From Gammaproteobacteria bacterium UBA7803 (GTDB taxonomy: Bacteria; Pseudomonadota; Gammaproteobacteria; Pseudomonadales; Azotimanducaceae), in NCBI GenBank assembly GCA_002480525.1, contig DLCH01000009.1:186979-244183 (forward strand): a stretch of DNA of 57,205 nucleotides, in the 5' to 3' direction. Within the stretch, counting starts at the first letter, position 1, and each line of letters starts with the position of its first letter. Made by a program: the position numbers and the translations under genes. The notes under the pieces were generated by a model. It saw nothing but the letters and a program-made list of their open reading frames with translations, was not told the origin of the DNA and did not search any database. Of this stretch, positions 6,649 to 15,018 are shown piece by piece.

Positions 6649-7977
6649 TCAGGAGTGGCGGGCAGGCGCGGGCACGATAGCAGACGGGGACCCGGGGTCA
6701 ACTCGATCGGCCCGGCGGGGAACACCGGCCGCGCCGCCGCCGTCGGCGGGCTCGCCCGCCACCGCATGCACACGCTGGGGGCCGAGCCCCCTCAGGTCGA
6801 TCTCCCGCGCCGGGCCCAGGCGGACGGCGCCGTCCAGCAGCGCGGCGGTGGCGGCGTCGATCAGCACCCCGCCCCGGTCCGCCCGGCCCTGCAGCCGGCT
6901 GGCGAGATTGACCGGCGAGCCGACGAGAGTGAAGTCGAGACGGCCGGCCCCGCCCCGGTCGCCCAGAGTACAGTAGCCGCTGGCCACGCCGCCGCGCACG
7001 GCCAGGTCGACCAGCTCGCCGCGCCGGGACCAGGTTTCGGACAGGTCGCCCAGCAGCGCCGGCGCCGAGCGGCAGAACGCCACGGCCCCGAGGGCGCCCT
7101 GGCGCCGCCCGGCAGCGCTGTCCGGAACGTCCGCCGCCGCGTCGAACACCACCAGCACGCCGTCGCCGAGCAGCTTCGAGACCTCTCCGCCGCAGCGCTC
7201 CGCCGCCCGCGCCAGCGCGGCCAGGCAGTCGTCCAGCACCGTCGCCAGCGCTTCCGCCTCCAGCCGCTCGGCCAGCGCTGTGAACCCCACCAGATCCACG
7301 AACGCCACCGACAGCCAGCGCCGCTCCCAGGCGCACGGCGCCTCGGGCGCCGCCACCAGCCGGGCCGTCAGGCTGGGCGGCAGGTAGCGCTCCATGCGCG
7401 CCGTCAGGCGCTCCAGCTCCGCGGTGCGCCGGGCCAGCGCCTGCCGGCCGGCATGGAGCCGCCGCGTCTGCCGGTAGGCGAGGGCGGCCACCGCCAGCGA
7501 GAACCCGGTCATCAGCAGCAGCGCGATCAGGTCGCCGGGCGGCGGGGCACTCCAGGTTCGGGCGGGCGCCAGCGCGGCGCCGGCCGAGAACCCGGCCGCG
7601 CCGGCGGCGGCCGACCAGGCGAGCAGGCCCGGGCCGGCCAGGGCCAGGGCGCCCGCCAGCAGGCAGAGGACCGCCGCCGCGAGCGCCGGCACGGGCAGCG
7701 CGCTCCACCCCAGGACCGCCAGCACGGCGGCGGTCTCCAGCACGTAGCCCGTGCGATCGGCGCGACCGCCGTCGTCGCGCCGCGGCGCCCCGGCCGCCGC
7801 CCGGCGCAGCAGATCCGCCAGCGGCGGCCACAGCAGGCAGAACGTCAGGCAGACGCCGGTCTGCCAGGGCCCCGGCCCGCCCGGGGTGAACGGCTGGGCC
7901 GCGCAGGCCAGCGCCAGGGTCCAGAAGCCGGCATAGCGGAACGGCCGGGTGCGGGGAAACAGGCGTCGGGTGCGCAT
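6649..7977 (-). CDS. Membrane-bound class III adenylate/guanylate cyclase
   Basis: The 442-residue product has a hydrophobic N-terminal half with several transmembrane segments (about residues 15-190). A short linker follows, with PSLTARLVA as seen ahead of many class III catalytic domains, and then a C-terminal cyclase domain. Metal-binding Asp residues are in FVDLVGFTALAERL and KLLGDGVLVVFD. The segment DFTLVGSPVNLASRLQ supplies the substrate-contacting Asp-Phe-Thr and the transition-state Asn and Arg, so the domain looks catalytically intact and more like an adenylate than a guanylate cyclase. The membrane domain is not one I can name. It is the first gene of a unit with hemE and vanZ; the spacing to hemE is 12 bp. 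Confidence 0.88.
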   Translation of the reverse strand: MRTRRLFPRTRPFRYAGFWTLALACAAQPFTPGGPGPWQTGVCLTFCLLWPPLADLLRRAAAGAPRRDDGGRADRTGYVLETAAVLAVLGWSALPVPALAAAVLCLLAGALALAGPGLLAWSAAAGAAGFSAGAALAPARTWSAPPPGDLIALLLMTGFSLAVAALAYRQTRRLHAGRQALARRTAELERLTARMERYLPPSLTARLVAAPEAPCAWERRWLSVAFVDLVGFTALAERLEAEALATVLDDCLAALARAAERCGGEVSKLLGDGVLVVFDAAADVPDSAAGRRQGALGAVAFCRSAPALLGDLSETWSRRGELVDLAVRGGVASGYCTLGDRGGAGRLDFTLVGSPVNLASRLQGRADRGGVLIDAATAALLDGAVRLGPAREIDLRGLGPQRVHAVAGEPADGGGAAGVPRRADRVDPGSPSAIVPAPARHS

Positions 7978-8045
7978 ACCGGCAGCGTGCCCGGGACCGG
8001 GCCGGCCGGGCTACGGCGCGCCGGCCCCGGGGCGTGTGCGAATCC

Positions 8046-8066
8046 GCCCCGCCGCGGCGGCGGGGC
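8046..8066. other. Perfect 10-bp inverted repeat after fabV
   Basis: GCCCCGCCGC (8046-8055) and GCGGCGGGGC (8057-8066) flank one base, 8 bp beyond the fabV stop. It could form a strong hairpin in the 3' end of the fabV transcript, but no T-run follows. Confidence 0.45.
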
Positions 8067-8073
8067 GCGGGCC

Positions 8074-9258
8074 TCAGACGGCCCGGCCGAGGGTGGGGTC
8101 CTGATCGGCCTGGTAGTCCACGCCGTCGATTCCGAAGCCGAAGATCCGCAGGAAGTCGGCCCGGAAGCCGGGCAGATCCGCCAGCTCGTCGAGGTTCTCC
8201 GTGGTGACCAGCGGCCAGCGTCGGCGCACCTCGTCCTGTACCGGCGGCGACAGCTCGATCTCGTCGAGGCGGATCCGGCCTTCGTCGTCGAGGTTCAGCT
8301 CGCCGCTGGCCAGGCGCTCGGCGAACAGCCGGTAGATGTGGGCGATGCAGTCCTCGTGATTGCCCTGCTCCTTCATGACCCGGAACAGCAGCGACGCGTA
8401 CAGCGGCACCACCGGGATCGCGGCGCTGGCCTGGCTGACGATGGCCTTCAGCGTCGCCACCCGGGCATCGCCGCCGAGCTCGTCCAGGGAGGCGCGGATG
8501 GCCCGGGCGGCCCGGTCGAGGTCTTCCTTGGCCTTGCCGAGCGTGCCCTTCCAGTAGATGGGCCAGGTCAGCTCGCTGCCGATGTAGGTGAAGGCCATGG
8601 TCCGGCAGCCCGACGCCAGCACGCCGGCGTCCTTGAGCGCCGCCATCCACAGCTCCCAGTCCTGACCGCCCATGACGGCCACGGTGGCCCGGGTCTCGGC
8701 CTCGGTGGCCGGCTCGAGGTCCACCTCGTGGACCTCGCCCTTGTCGACGTTGAGGGACTTGATGTGCACCGGATCGCCCAGGGGCTTGATCACCGAGCGG
8801 TGCAGCTCGCCGGTCTTCGGGTCCGGGCGCACCGGCGAGGCCAGGCTGTAGACCACCAGGTCCACCTGGCCCAGGTCGGCCCGGATCGTGTCGATCACGC
8901 GCTGCTTCATGTCGTCGGAGAAGGCGTCCCCGTCCAGGGTCCTGGCGTACAGGCCGTCGGCGGCCGCCGCCTCCTCGAAGGCGATGTTGTTGTACCAGCC
9001 GGCGGTGGCCGTCTTCGACTCGGTGGGCGCCTTCTCGAAGGAGACCCCCAGGGTGGCGGCGCCGCAGCCGAACGCCGACACGATCCGCGACGCCAGCCCG
9101 TAGCCGCCGGAGGCGCCGATCACCAGCACGTTCTTCACGCCGGCATCGATGGCGCCGCGCCCCTTCACGTAGTCGATCTGCTCGCGCACGTGGGCGGCGC
9201 AGCCGTCGGGGTGGGCGGTGGTGCAGATGAATCCGCGGATTCTGGGCTTCACGATCAT
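8074..9258 (-). CDS. fabV: Enoyl-ACP/trans-2-enoyl-CoA reductase FabV
   Basis: FabV reduces trans-2-enoyl-ACP with NADH in the last step of each fatty-acid elongation round; it is a triclosan-tolerant alternative to FabI. The 394-residue product has the typical N-terminus MIVKPRIRGFICTTAHP, the NADH-binding GASGGYGLASR (residues 48-58), and the family's Y-x8-K active site as Tyr235...Lys244 in IYWKGTLGKAK. VEDL-like FAD or CoA domains are absent. Length matches FabV of Pseudomonas and Xanthomonas. The start overlaps the stop of the preceding ATP-NAD-kinase-like gene by 4 bp (ATGA), so the two are probably translated together. Confidence 0.96.
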   Translation of the reverse strand: MIVKPRIRGFICTTAHPDGCAAHVREQIDYVKGRGAIDAGVKNVLVIGASGGYGLASRIVSAFGCGAATLGVSFEKAPTESKTATAGWYNNIAFEEAAAADGLYARTLDGDAFSDDMKQRVIDTIRADLGQVDLVVYSLASPVRPDPKTGELHRSVIKPLGDPVHIKSLNVDKGEVHEVDLEPATEAETRATVAVMGGQDWELWMAALKDAGVLASGCRTMAFTYIGSELTWPIYWKGTLGKAKEDLDRAARAIRASLDELGGDARVATLKAIVSQASAAIPVVPLYASLLFRVMKEQGNHEDCIAHIYRLFAERLASGELNLDDEGRIRLDEIELSPPVQDEVRRRWPLVTTENLDELADLPGFRADFLRIFGFGIDGVDYQADQDPTLGRAV

Positions 9259-10298
9259 GGCTGGGTCTGGCTCGGCAACGAAGGCGGCATGATACCGTTC
9301 GCGACCGCCCAGCGCATGGCGCCGCCGATGTCCACCACCCAGGGGCCGTCCCGGCGGAGGGTGAGCGTCAGGGCGCCGTCCGCCGGGATCTTGTGGTCCC
9401 GGTCGCCGTCCAGGGCGAGCACGCCCTCGCCCTCGAAGGCGACCGGCACGTCCAGCGGCAGGCGTTCGGTCGCGGCCACGCTGACGGGACGGAACAGGCC
9501 CGGGGACAGGGGCGCCTGGAAGCGCCGGCCCGGGCCCATGCGCACCAGCAGCCCGGCGTCCGCGGCGGCGTCCACCGGCGCCAGCAGGCCACCGATGGGC
9601 GACATGCCGATGGCGTCCGGCTCGGCCCGGGTCAGCAGCAGCGTGTCCAGCCGGTCCGGGTCGAAGGGCAGCAGGTTGCCGACGTGGTCCCGGCGCAGCA
9701 GCACGGCGTCGATCAGCCCGACGTCGGACACGGCGAGGCCGTAGCGGCCGGTGCCGCTGACGTGGATCACCTTGCAGCGCTGCCGCACGGGCGCGTCCCG
9801 CAGCCTGCCGGCCGCGGACAGCGCGGCGGCCATGCCGGCGATGGTGGGCTCGGCCAGCACCGGGAAGACGTTGTTGGTGCCGGTGGACAGGGGAATGAGA
9901 TCCACGTCCGCCGCATCGCTGCCGAGCGCCCGCACGACGGCCCGGTTGGTGCCGTCACCGCCGAGGGACACCAGGGTGCGGCAGCCGGCGTCGAGGAACG
10001 CCCGGGTGGCCACTTCCGTGTCCTCGGCGCTGTTGCGGATGCGCGGGGTGAGCACGTGGACCCGGGCGTCGAGCGCCATGTGCTCCAGCGCCGCCGCGGC
10101 GATGCCGAAGGGTTCGCGCACCACGTAGAGGTCGGTGGCCCCGCAGGCCGCGGCCCCCGCCGCCACCCGGGCCACGATGTCGCGCTTGGCCTCGTGGGTC
10201 ATGTTGCTGGCCCGGGCCGCCAGCCGCCGGACGTCGCGCCCGGACATCGGATTCACGCACAGGCCGACCCGGACGGCGCCGTCGTCACGCGCCGCCAC
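9255..10298 (-). CDS. ATP-NAD kinase-fold protein (AcoX-like)
   Basis: The 347-residue product carries the diacylglycerol/NAD kinase nucleotide motif SLGGDGTNRAV (GGDGTNR at residues 113-119). It also has VNPMSG near the N-terminus and STGTNNVFP after the motif. This arrangement, without the usual C-terminal NAD-kinase hallmarks, fits the ATP-NAD kinase family related to the acetoin-cluster protein AcoX, whose substrate is not established. No acetoin genes are nearby. It starts at GTG 10298, directly after the stop of the S9 peptidase gene (TGAGTG), and overlaps fabV by 4 bp. It thus lies inside a tightly coupled three-gene unit, and a role connected to NADH-dependent FabV is possible but speculative. 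Confidence 0.85.
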   Translation of the reverse strand: MAARDDGAVRVGLCVNPMSGRDVRRLAARASNMTHEAKRDIVARVAAGAAACGATDLYVVREPFGIAAAALEHMALDARVHVLTPRIRNSAEDTEVATRAFLDAGCRTLVSLGGDGTNRAVVRALGSDAADVDLIPLSTGTNNVFPVLAEPTIAGMAAALSAAGRLRDAPVRQRCKVIHVSGTGRYGLAVSDVGLIDAVLLRRDHVGNLLPFDPDRLDTLLLTRAEPDAIGMSPIGGLLAPVDAAADAGLLVRMGPGRRFQAPLSPGLFRPVSVAATERLPLDVPVAFEGEGVLALDGDRDHKIPADGALTLTLRRDGPWVVDIGGAMRWAVANGIMPPSLPSQTQP

Positions 10299-12281
10299 TC
10301 AGCGATCCCCCAGCACGTAGCGTTCGAGGAACAGCACGGTGGCCGCGGCGGCGTAGTCGCTGTTGGACTTCTTGCGGAAGCCGTGGCCTTCGTCCAGGGC
10401 CAGCACGTACCACACCGGCACGTCGCGGCCGGCCAGCGCGTCGTAGATCTGCCCGCTCTCGCTCGCCGGCACCCGGGGGTCGTTGGCCCCCTGGGTGATG
10501 AGCAGCGGCGCCGCGATCCGGTCGACGTTGTTCAGCGGCGAGATGCGCTCGAGCAGGGCGCGCATCTGCGGATCCCGCTCGTCGCCGTACTCTTCGCGGC
10601 GCAGATCCCGGCGGTAATCCTCGGTGTTGGTCAGGAACGTGACGAAGTTGCTGATGCCGACCCGCTCGATGCCGGCGGCGATGCGGTCCGAGTAATGCAC
10701 CAGGGACGCCAGCACCATGTAGCCGCCGTAGGAGCCGCCGCTGACGGCGACCCGGTCCGCGTCGAGGCCCGGCTGGCCGGCGATCCAGTCGAGCAGGGCG
10801 CCGATGTCCCGCACCGAATCCTCGCGCTTCTCCGCGTTGTCGAGCTTCAGGTAGGTCTTGCCGTAGCCGGCGGAGCCACGCACGTTGGGCACCACCACCG
10901 CCATGCCGAGCTCCCGGGCGTAGTACTGCAGCGCCGCCGAGAAGTAGGGCCGGTACTGGGACTCGGGCCCGCCGTGGATCGCGACGTAGACGGGATGGGG
11001 GCCGGGGGTGCGCGGCCGGTAGACGAAGGCGGGGATGCGCCGCCGCACGCCGTCCACCTGATCGAAGGTCGGATAGGCGATCAGCTCCGGCTCGATGAAG
11101 CCCGCCGGGTCCAGCCCGCCGGTCTCGCTCTCGGTCCAGCGCACCAGGCGGCGCGCGCCGAGGTCGACGCTGTAGACGTCCGTCGGCGCGATCGGCCGGG
11201 ACAGCGAGAAGCCCAGCCGGTCGCCGTCGGGGTGGAACATCAGCTCCGAGACGATGCCCGCGGGCATCTCCGGCAGCGCCACCTGGACCCGATCCGGCAG
11301 CCGCCAGACGTACAGCCGGGAATAGCCCCCCTCGTTGACGGTGAACGCCAGGTGGCCCCCGTCGCCGGCGACGGCGAAGGCTTCCACGTCCCAGGCGATG
11401 TCACCGGTGAGCACCTCGAGACGACCGTCGGCCAGGGACAGCCGGTGCAGGCGCAGGAACTCGGCGCCCAGGTCCGAGGTGAAGTACACGGTGTCGCCGT
11501 CGGCGCCGTAGGCGGCCTGGCCCACCGACGCCGTCACCCCGTCCGCGAGCAGCGGGGTCAGGCTGCCGTCTTCGAGGGACAGCTCGTAGAGGTAGGACTC
11601 GTTGATGGACACGTAGCGGGACACCAGCAGGCGCGAGTCGTCCGGCGCGAAGTCCTGCACGTACCAGCCGACGCCGTCCGTCTCCAGCGCCGCCACGGTG
11701 CTGCCGTCGCGGTCCTGCACGTGAATGTCCCAGTCCCGGCCGTTGCGCTCGGTGGTGGTGTAGGCCACCTTGTCGCCGGCGTTGGACCAGACCGGCTCGG
11801 TGTAGCGGGAGCGGCCGTCGGTGAGCAGCGTGGAGGTGCCCGCCGCCAGGTCGTAGCGGAAGAGCTGGTAGAACTCGGAGCCGCCGACGTCCCGGAGATA
11901 GACGAAGGCGTCCGGCGACGCGGTCGGCGGCACCACCGCCTGGGCCACCGGCTCGGCGTAGAAGGTGAGCTGGCTGCGGGTGCCCAGCGCCGCGTTCACC
12001 CGGTGCACCTGGGTGGTGTCGCCGAACCGCGTGCGGATCAGCACGCCGTCGCCGACCCAGCCGGCGAACTCCGCCTCCCGGGTGTTGCGGTACTGCTGCA
12101 TGCGCTCGGTCAGGGCCGCCGGAATCTCCGGCACGCCCCGGACCTCCAGATTGCCGATGCGGCGCATGCCGTCCGCGGCCCCGTCCGGTTCCGGGCGGGA
12201 CTGGCTGGCCGCGCAGCCGGCGAGGCCCAGCACGATGGCGACCACCACACCGATGCGGCGCGGCCCGACTGCTGCTGTCAT
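10299..12281 (-). CDS. S9-family prolyl oligopeptidase-like lipoprotein
   Basis: The 660-residue product starts with a lipoprotein signal (VVVAIVLGLAGCAASQ, lipobox LAGC), so it is probably anchored in the envelope. Residues about 60-400 form repeated beta-propeller-like blades (for example VWSNAGDKVAYTTTERNGRD). The C-terminal alpha/beta-hydrolase domain has the nucleophile elbow GGSYGGYM (Ser517), an acid in GANDPRVPASE, and the catalytic His633 in DEGHGF. S9 enzymes cleave short peptides, often after proline, once they enter the propeller chamber. The gene heads the unit S9-AcoX-like-fabV. Divergent from it is the small Cys-motif gene at 12351. Confidence 0.93.
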   Translation of the reverse strand: MTAAVGPRRIGVVVAIVLGLAGCAASQSRPEPDGAADGMRRIGNLEVRGVPEIPAALTERMQQYRNTREAEFAGWVGDGVLIRTRFGDTTQVHRVNAALGTRSQLTFYAEPVAQAVVPPTASPDAFVYLRDVGGSEFYQLFRYDLAAGTSTLLTDGRSRYTEPVWSNAGDKVAYTTTERNGRDWDIHVQDRDGSTVAALETDGVGWYVQDFAPDDSRLLVSRYVSINESYLYELSLEDGSLTPLLADGVTASVGQAAYGADGDTVYFTSDLGAEFLRLHRLSLADGRLEVLTGDIAWDVEAFAVAGDGGHLAFTVNEGGYSRLYVWRLPDRVQVALPEMPAGIVSELMFHPDGDRLGFSLSRPIAPTDVYSVDLGARRLVRWTESETGGLDPAGFIEPELIAYPTFDQVDGVRRRIPAFVYRPRTPGPHPVYVAIHGGPESQYRPYFSAALQYYARELGMAVVVPNVRGSAGYGKTYLKLDNAEKREDSVRDIGALLDWIAGQPGLDADRVAVSGGSYGGYMVLASLVHYSDRIAAGIERVGISNFVTFLTNTEDYRRDLRREEYGDERDPQMRALLERISPLNNVDRIAAPLLITQGANDPRVPASESGQIYDALAGRDVPVWYVLALDEGHGFRKKSNSDYAAAATVLFLERYVLGDR

Positions 12282-12333
12282 GAGAGTTCCCGTGTTCGAC
12301 GTCGCGGCTTAAGCTAGGGAACCGGTACTGGCC

Positions 12334-12354
12334 ATGCAAGCGTCTCAGGCATGA
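12334..12354 (+). other. Possible 6-codon leader ORF (MQASQA)
   Basis: ATG 12334 opens a six-codon frame whose TGA (12352-12354) overlaps the ATG of the following gene in an ATGA arrangement. Neither ATG has a clear Shine-Dalgarno sequence. It could be a translational-coupling leader or a chance frame. Confidence 0.25.
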
Positions 12355-12800
12355 CGTCCACTTCCTGCGCCCATCTCCGCCCCGGCACCTGGCCCCTGCA
12401 CTGGGACCTGGTGCTCGACGACCAGCTCGGCCCCACCGACGGCCTGGCGAGCTGCCGCAGCTGCGGCACCGTCTACCTGCTGGAGATGCTCGACTGGCGG
12501 GGCGCCGAGCGACTCATGCGCATGGCCGTCCTCGAGCGGGCGCTGGCCACCCGGCTGCTGCGCGACCTCGACCGGGGGAGCTGCGACGCCGGACGCGCCG
12601 CTGCGGAGCTGGCGCACGTGCGCAGCCTCGCGGTGGCGGTTCCGCAACTGCTGCTGGTGGACACCGCCATCCCGGCGATCGTCGCCGCGGTGCCGACGCC
12701 GGCCGACCGGCCGCTGCCCACGGAAAGCTGGCGCGACCTCGACTGCGACGGCGGCTGGATCGACTACGCGCGCTCGTACGTGGAGATGACGAAGGCATAG
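12351..12800 (+). CDS. Hypothetical protein with putative Cys/His metal-binding motif
   Basis: I do not recognise a family. The 149-residue product begins with a probable small metal site: Cys6 and His8 (CAH) and then Cys35-x2-Cys38 (ASCRSCGTVYLLEM), the usual look of a zinc ribbon or knuckle. The rest is mostly helical, with an acidic C-terminus (WRDLDCDGGWIDYARSYVEM). No signal peptide or membrane segment is seen. It is transcribed away from the S9 gene and runs into the end of folA. The last 37 bp of the two genes overlap tail to tail, so the transcripts could form an antisense pair. Confidence 0.7.
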   Translation: MTSTSCAHLRPGTWPLHWDLVLDDQLGPTDGLASCRSCGTVYLLEMLDWRGAERLMRMAVLERALATRLLRDLDRGSCDAGRAAAELAHVRSLAVAVPQLLLVDTAIPAIVAAVPTPADRPLPTESWRDLDCDGGWIDYARSYVEMTKA

Positions 12801-13270
12801 GCGTGGCGCTCGTCGGCGGGATGCGCCTCGCGGTCGACCTCCCGCCAGCGCCGCCAGTCCAGCTCGGGGAAGAACGTGTCGCCGTCGAGGTCGGCGTCGA
12901 TGACGGTCACGTACAGCCGGTCCGCCAGCGGCAGAGCCTCGGCGTAGAGCCCGGCGCCGCCGGTGACGAAGGCCTCGTCGACCCCGTCCTCGGCGCACTG
13001 GGCGCGCGCCACGTCCAGCGCCGCCGCGAGGCTCGCCACCACCACCGCCCCCGGCGCGTCGTAGCCCGGCGTCCGCGTCACCACGATGTTGGTCCGGCGC
13101 GGCAGCGGCCTGCGGTCCATGGATTCGAAGGTGCGCCGCCCCATGATCACCGGATGCCCGCGGGTGGTCATCATGAAGTGCTTCATGTCCGCCGGCAGCG
13201 ACCAGGGCAGGTCGTTGTCCCGGCCGATCACGCGGTTTCGGGTCATCGCCCAGATCAGCGACAGCTTCAT
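12764..13270 (-). CDS. folA: Dihydrofolate reductase
   Basis: FolA reduces dihydrofolate to tetrahydrofolate with NADPH and is the trimethoprim target. The 168-residue product has the classic N-terminus LSLIWAMTRNRVIGRDNDLPWSLP, the NADPH-contacting VIMGRRTFESM, IVVTRTPGY, and FVTGGAGLYAEAL. The C-terminal DTFFPELDWRRW is also typical. The substrate-binding acid appears as Asp in LPADMKHF, as in E. coli. The gene starts 22 bp after the thyA stop on the same strand, so the thymidylate cycle enzymes are co-transcribed; dihydrofolate made by ThyA is the substrate of FolA. Confidence 0.97.
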   Translation of the reverse strand: MKLSLIWAMTRNRVIGRDNDLPWSLPADMKHFMMTTRGHPVIMGRRTFESMDRRPLPRRTNIVVTRTPGYDAPGAVVVASLAAALDVARAQCAEDGVDEAFVTGGAGLYAEALPLADRLYVTVIDADLDGDTFFPELDWRRWREVDREAHPADERHAYAFVISTYERA

Positions 13271-13292
13271 GACCGCTCCGCCGTCCCCGGGC

Positions 13293-14087
13293 TCAGACCG
13301 CGATGGGCGCCTTGATGCCGGCGTGGCACTGATAGTTCTCCAGCGTGAAGTCCTCGTAGCGGAAGCCGAAGACGTCCTTCACGGCGGGGTTGAGCCGCAT
13401 GGTCGGCAGCGGCAGCGGCTCCCGGGCGAGCTGGCGGTCGGCCTGCTCGAGGTGGTTGGCGTACAGATGGGCGTCGCCGAAGGTGTGCACGAAATCGCCC
13501 GGCTCGAGGTCGCAGACCTGGGCCACCATCATGGTGAGCAGCGCGTAGGAGGCGATGTTGAAGGGCACGCCCAGGAACACGTCGGCGCTGCGCTGGTAGA
13601 GCTGGCAGGACAGCCGGCCCTCGGCCACGTAGAACTGGAACAGGGTGTGGCACGGCGGCAGCGCCATGTGGTCCACCTCGGCCACGTTCCAGGCGCTGAC
13701 GATGAGCCGGCGCGAGTCCGGGGTGTGGCGGATGTCGTGCACCACCCGGGCGATCTGGTCGATGGTGCCGCCGTCGGGGGCCGGCCACGAGCGCCACTGG
13801 GAGCCGTACACGGGCCCGAGCTCGCCGTGCTCGTCCGCCCACTCGTCCCAGATGTGTACGTCGTGATCCTGCAGGTATTTCACGTTGGTGCTGCCCTGCA
13901 GGAACCACAGCAGCTCGTGAACGATGCCCTTCACGAACATCTTCTTGGTGGTGACCAGGGGAAACCCCGCCGCCAGATCGAAGCGCATCTGGTGGCCGAA
14001 CACGCTGTAGGTGCCGGTGCCGGTGCGGTCGTTCTTGAAGACGCCGTCCTCACGGATGCGCCGCATGAGATCGAGGTATTGCTTCAC
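13293..14087 (-). CDS. thyA: Thymidylate synthase
   Basis: ThyA converts dUMP and 5,10-methylene-tetrahydrofolate to dTMP and dihydrofolate. The product has 264 residues, the same as E. coli ThyA, with the catalytic Cys146 in LPPCHTLFQFYV, the phosphate-binding RTGTGTYSVFG, and RSADVFLGVPFNIASYA. The start is GTG 14087. An upstream in-frame extension exists in the GC-rich DNA, but it reads through the lgt gene in another frame and is not real. The GTG overlaps the lgt stop by 4 bp (GTGA), so the genes are translationally coupled. The lgt-thyA pair is widely conserved in Gammaproteobacteria. Confidence 0.98.
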   Translation of the reverse strand: MKQYLDLMRRIREDGVFKNDRTGTGTYSVFGHQMRFDLAAGFPLVTTKKMFVKGIVHELLWFLQGSTNVKYLQDHDVHIWDEWADEHGELGPVYGSQWRSWPAPDGGTIDQIARVVHDIRHTPDSRRLIVSAWNVAEVDHMALPPCHTLFQFYVAEGRLSCQLYQRSADVFLGVPFNIASYALLTMMVAQVCDLEPGDFVHTFGDAHLYANHLEQADRQLAREPLPLPTMRLNPAVKDVFGFRYEDFTLENYQCHAGIKAPIAV

Positions 14088-14947
14088 GCTGAGCCTGCGC
14101 CGCTGGATGGGCTGCCTGCGCCGGCCGGACGGCCGCGCAGCAGCAGCAGAATACCAACGATGATCATGGGGATCGACAGAAGCTGGCCCATGGTCAGCCA
14201 GTCCAGGGCGATGAAGCCGAGATGGGCATCCGGCGTGCGGAAGAACTCGGTGACGAATCGCAGCACGCCGTAGCCGGCCAGGAACATGCCGGACACCGCG
14301 CCCAGGGGCCGCGGCCGGGCGGAGAACCACCAGACCAGCGCGAACAGCACCAGTCCCTCGGCGAACGCCTGGTAGAGCGGCGAGGGGTGGCGGGCGAACG
14401 GCTCCCAGTCGCCCACGCACAGCGGGTTCAGCTGGCGGATCGCCTCGGCGGAACAGGGATACACCAGGCCGAACACGGACTCGGTCATGCGGCCGGGCAG
14501 CTCGGTGTTGGCGAAGTTGCCCAGCCGGCCCAGGCCGAGGCCCAGCGGCACCAGCGGCGCGACGAAGTCGGCGACCTGCAGGAACGAGCGCTCGGTGCGA
14601 CGGCCGAACCACCACAGGCCCAGCACCGCGCCGATGAGGCCGCCGTGGAACGACATGCCGCCTTCCCAGATGCGGAGCAGAAACAGGGGATCCCGGGCGA
14701 GCTGTTCGAACCCGTAGAACAGGGTGTAGCCGATGCGCCCGCCGAGCACGGCGCCGACCGCGCCGTAGAACACGACGTCGGACACCTCCTGGGCGTTCCA
14801 GCCGCGCCAGCTCTCCCGGGCCCGGCGGTTGCCCAGCCACCAGCACAGGGCGAAGGCGGCCAGGTAGGCCAGGCCGTACCAGCGCACGGACAGCGGGCCG
14901 AGGGAGACGATGATCGGATCGATGTCCGGATAGTGGGGGTGCTCCAC
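14084..14947 (-). CDS. lgt: Prolipoprotein diacylglyceryl transferase
   Basis: Lgt transfers diacylglycerol from phosphatidylglycerol to the lipobox Cys of prelipoproteins in the inner membrane, the first step of lipoprotein maturation. The 287-residue product has about seven membrane segments. Family motifs include VRWYGLAYLAAFALCWWLG, the Lgt signature around GRLGNFANTELPGR, and GGMSFHGGLIGA with the essential His. GTG 14947 is preceded by AGAGGAG about 8 bp upstream. The frame is open further upstream, but that region overlaps the divergent NRDE gene and reads as Arg/Pro-rich nonsense. A substrate of this enzyme, the S9 lipoprotein, is also encoded in the window. Confidence 0.97.
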   Translation of the reverse strand: MEHPHYPDIDPIIVSLGPLSVRWYGLAYLAAFALCWWLGNRRARESWRGWNAQEVSDVVFYGAVGAVLGGRIGYTLFYGFEQLARDPLFLLRIWEGGMSFHGGLIGAVLGLWWFGRRTERSFLQVADFVAPLVPLGLGLGRLGNFANTELPGRMTESVFGLVYPCSAEAIRQLNPLCVGDWEPFARHPSPLYQAFAEGLVLFALVWWFSARPRPLGAVSGMFLAGYGVLRFVTEFFRTPDAHLGFIALDWLTMGQLLSIPMIIVGILLLLRGRPAGAGSPSSGAGSA

Positions 14948-15018
14948 CGATTTGCTCCTCTGATAGACTCGCCGGACCGCCGCGCTGCCGCAGCAACCCG
15001 AGGACCCCGCCGCCATCC

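Noticed and set aside
5551..9744. A 1397-codon open frame on the plus strand across hemE, the cyclase, fabV and part of the AcoX-like gene
   Set aside because: It is antisense to four well-supported genes, rich in Gly/Arg/His/Gln, has no domain signature, and is explained by the high GC at third codon positions.
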